A stretch of DNA of 22,629 nt from Terrimesophilobacter sp036565765 (GTDB taxonomy: Bacteria; Actinomycetota; Actinomycetes; Actinomycetales; Microbacteriaceae). Made by a program: the position numbers and the translations under genes. The notes under the pieces were generated by a model, which did no database searches, had not been told where the DNA came from, and saw nothing but the letters and a program-made list of their open reading frames with translations. Numbering within the stretch: the first letter of the stretch is position 1; the number at the start of each line of letters is the position of its first letter. Of this stretch, positions 21,648-22,629 are shown piece by piece. Location: assembly GCF_036565765.1 (NCBI RefSeq), contig NZ_DATCXP010000039.1; one strand, 5' to 3'.

Positions 21648-22629
21648 AAGCCGGAGTTCGATCCGTACCAGAACGACGACCTCATCCTGGAGGAAGCACC
21701 CGGCCCCTGGCCCTCTCCGCGCGCGGAGGGGCCCCTCGCCGCGAGCCTGAAAATCCCTGGCTCGAAGTCGCTCACGAACCGGGAACTCGTGCTCTCCGCG
21801 CTCGCTGATGGCCCGTCGTTGCTCCGTGCCCCCCTCCACTCCCGCGACACTGCGCTCATGGCCGAGGCGCTGCGCGAACTCGGCACGATCATCGACGAGG
21901 TCCCGGGCAACGGCGCGTTCGGCCAGGATTGGCTCATCACCCCGCAGGAGCTCACGGGTGGTTCGTCCATCGACTGCGGGCTCGCCGGAACCGTCATGCG
22001 CTTCGTGCCGCCGGTCGCGGCTCTCGCTCTCGGCCCGGTGGCGTTCGACGGCGACCCTCGGGCCCGCAAACGGCCGATGCGGCCGACGATCGACGCGCTC
22101 AGGGCGCTCGGCGTCGACGTGACGGATGACGGACGCGGCACCCTGCCGTTCAGCCTGTACGCGACGGGCGAGGTGGCCGGCGGCGAGCTCGAGGTCGACG
22201 CCTCCGCCTCGAGCCAGTTCGTCTCGGCCCTGCTTCTGGTCGGGGCGCGGTTCAGGAACGGCCTGCAGCTCCGCCACACCGGGACGAAGCTGCCCAGCCT
22301 CCCGCACATCGAGATGACGATCGCGACGCTTCAGGCGCGCGGCGTCGCGGTGGAGGCTCCGGCATCCGGAGTCTGGAACGTGCCTGCAGGGCCGATCGCC
22401 GGCCGCGAGGTCGACATCGAGCCTGACCTGTCCAACGCGGCGCCGTTCCTCGCCGCGGCGCTCGTCGCGGGCGGAACCGTGACGATCGAGGGCTGGCCCC
22501 AGGCCACGACCCAGGTCGGCGCGCAACTGGAGAAGCTGCTCGCCCTGTTCGGCGCGAGCGCGTCGCGGACCGGCACCGCGCTCACGATCGACGGCGGCCT
22601 CGGCGCGCTCGGCGGCGGTGCGCTGCCGG
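21627..22629 (+). CDS. aroA: 3-phosphoshikimate 1-carboxyvinyltransferase (EPSP synthase), 3' partial
   Basis: Sixth shikimate-pathway enzyme, joining phosphoenolpyruvate to shikimate 3-phosphate. The window ends inside the gene after 334 codons. Motifs are IPGSKSLTNRELVLSALADG (43-62, phosphate/substrate lysine Lys47), DCGLAGTVMRFVPP (116-129, the PEP-site loop with Arg125), GDPRARKRPM (142-151), ASASSQFVSALLL (192-204) and KLPSLPHIEMTIATL. There are about 38 residues before the conserved core (MLVSRYSKPEFDPY...), longer than in mycobacteria; ATG 21627 is supported by the -10 box just upstream and by lack of another good start. It is divergent from sigR-rsrA, a neighbourhood also seen in M. 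tuberculosis (sigH near aroA). Confidence 0.95.
   Translation, partial: MLVSRYSKPEFDPYQNDDLILEEAPGPWPSPRAEGPLAASLKIPGSKSLTNRELVLSALADGPSLLRAPLHSRDTALMAEALRELGTIIDEVPGNGAFGQDWLITPQELTGGSSIDCGLAGTVMRFVPPVAALALGPVAFDGDPRARKRPMRPTIDALRALGVDVTDDGRGTLPFSLYATGEVAGGELEVDASASSQFVSALLLVGARFRNGLQLRHTGTKLPSLPHIEMTIATLQARGVAVEAPASGVWNVPAGPIAGREVDIEPDLSNAAPFLAAALVAGGTVTIEGWPQATTQVGAQLEKLLALFGASASRTGTALTIDGGLGALGGGALP

Overview
This 22.6-kb window is a high-GC chromosomal segment of an actinobacterium, most likely Micrococcales and probably Microbacteriaceae. The markers are a fused E2-E1 2-oxoglutarate dehydrogenase/decarboxylase (Kgd/OdhA type), a SigR-RsrA redox sigma/anti-sigma pair beside aroA, GuaB1 followed by two CNNM/CorC-like membrane proteins (the gene order of M. 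tuberculosis Rv1843c-Rv1841c), and stand-alone NnrD. Genes are tightly packed. I see no tRNA, rRNA, insertion sequence, phage or CRISPR signal, so the region looks like vertically inherited core chromosome. No stretch over 300 bases lacks a gene.

Layout. 1-2592 (+): metY (5' end cut) and metX, the direct-sulfhydrylation route to homocysteine, separated by a strong hairpin. 2696-6618 (+): a four-gene signalling module made of NarL-type response regulator 1, a membrane histidine kinase, a membrane protein that looks like a kinase without its catalytic residues, and paralogous response regulator 2. 6615-7985 (-): a GT87-like polytopic glycosyltransferase. 8033-8860 (-): nnrD, divergent from a GNAT acetyltransferase at 8884-9342 (+). 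9344-13218 (-): guaB1 followed by two CNNM/CorC-like proteins. 13361-17167 (+): kgd/odhA. 17154-17627 (-) and 17721-18344 (+): a MarR regulator divergent from a small NADP-dependent oxidoreductase, with two matching palindromes between them. 18341-20523 (-): an OmpR-type response regulator and HAMP histidine kinase. 20632-21578 (-): sigR-rsrA. 21627-end (+): aroA, cut at the 3' end.

How the parts work together. Housekeeping functions (methionine, aromatic amino acid and purine metabolism, TCA cycle, NAD(P)HX repair) are interleaved with four regulatory units: the twin-regulator module, the MarR switch, the OmpR/kinase pair and SigR-RsrA. Many first genes have a TANNNT -10 hexamer only 6-8 nt before the start codon, which predicts leaderless transcripts. 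Four convergent gene pairs overlap or abut at their stops. The most unusual parts are the twin-regulator/pseudokinase module, the MarR operator layout, and a SigR-type autoregulatory promoter overlapping the start of aroA.
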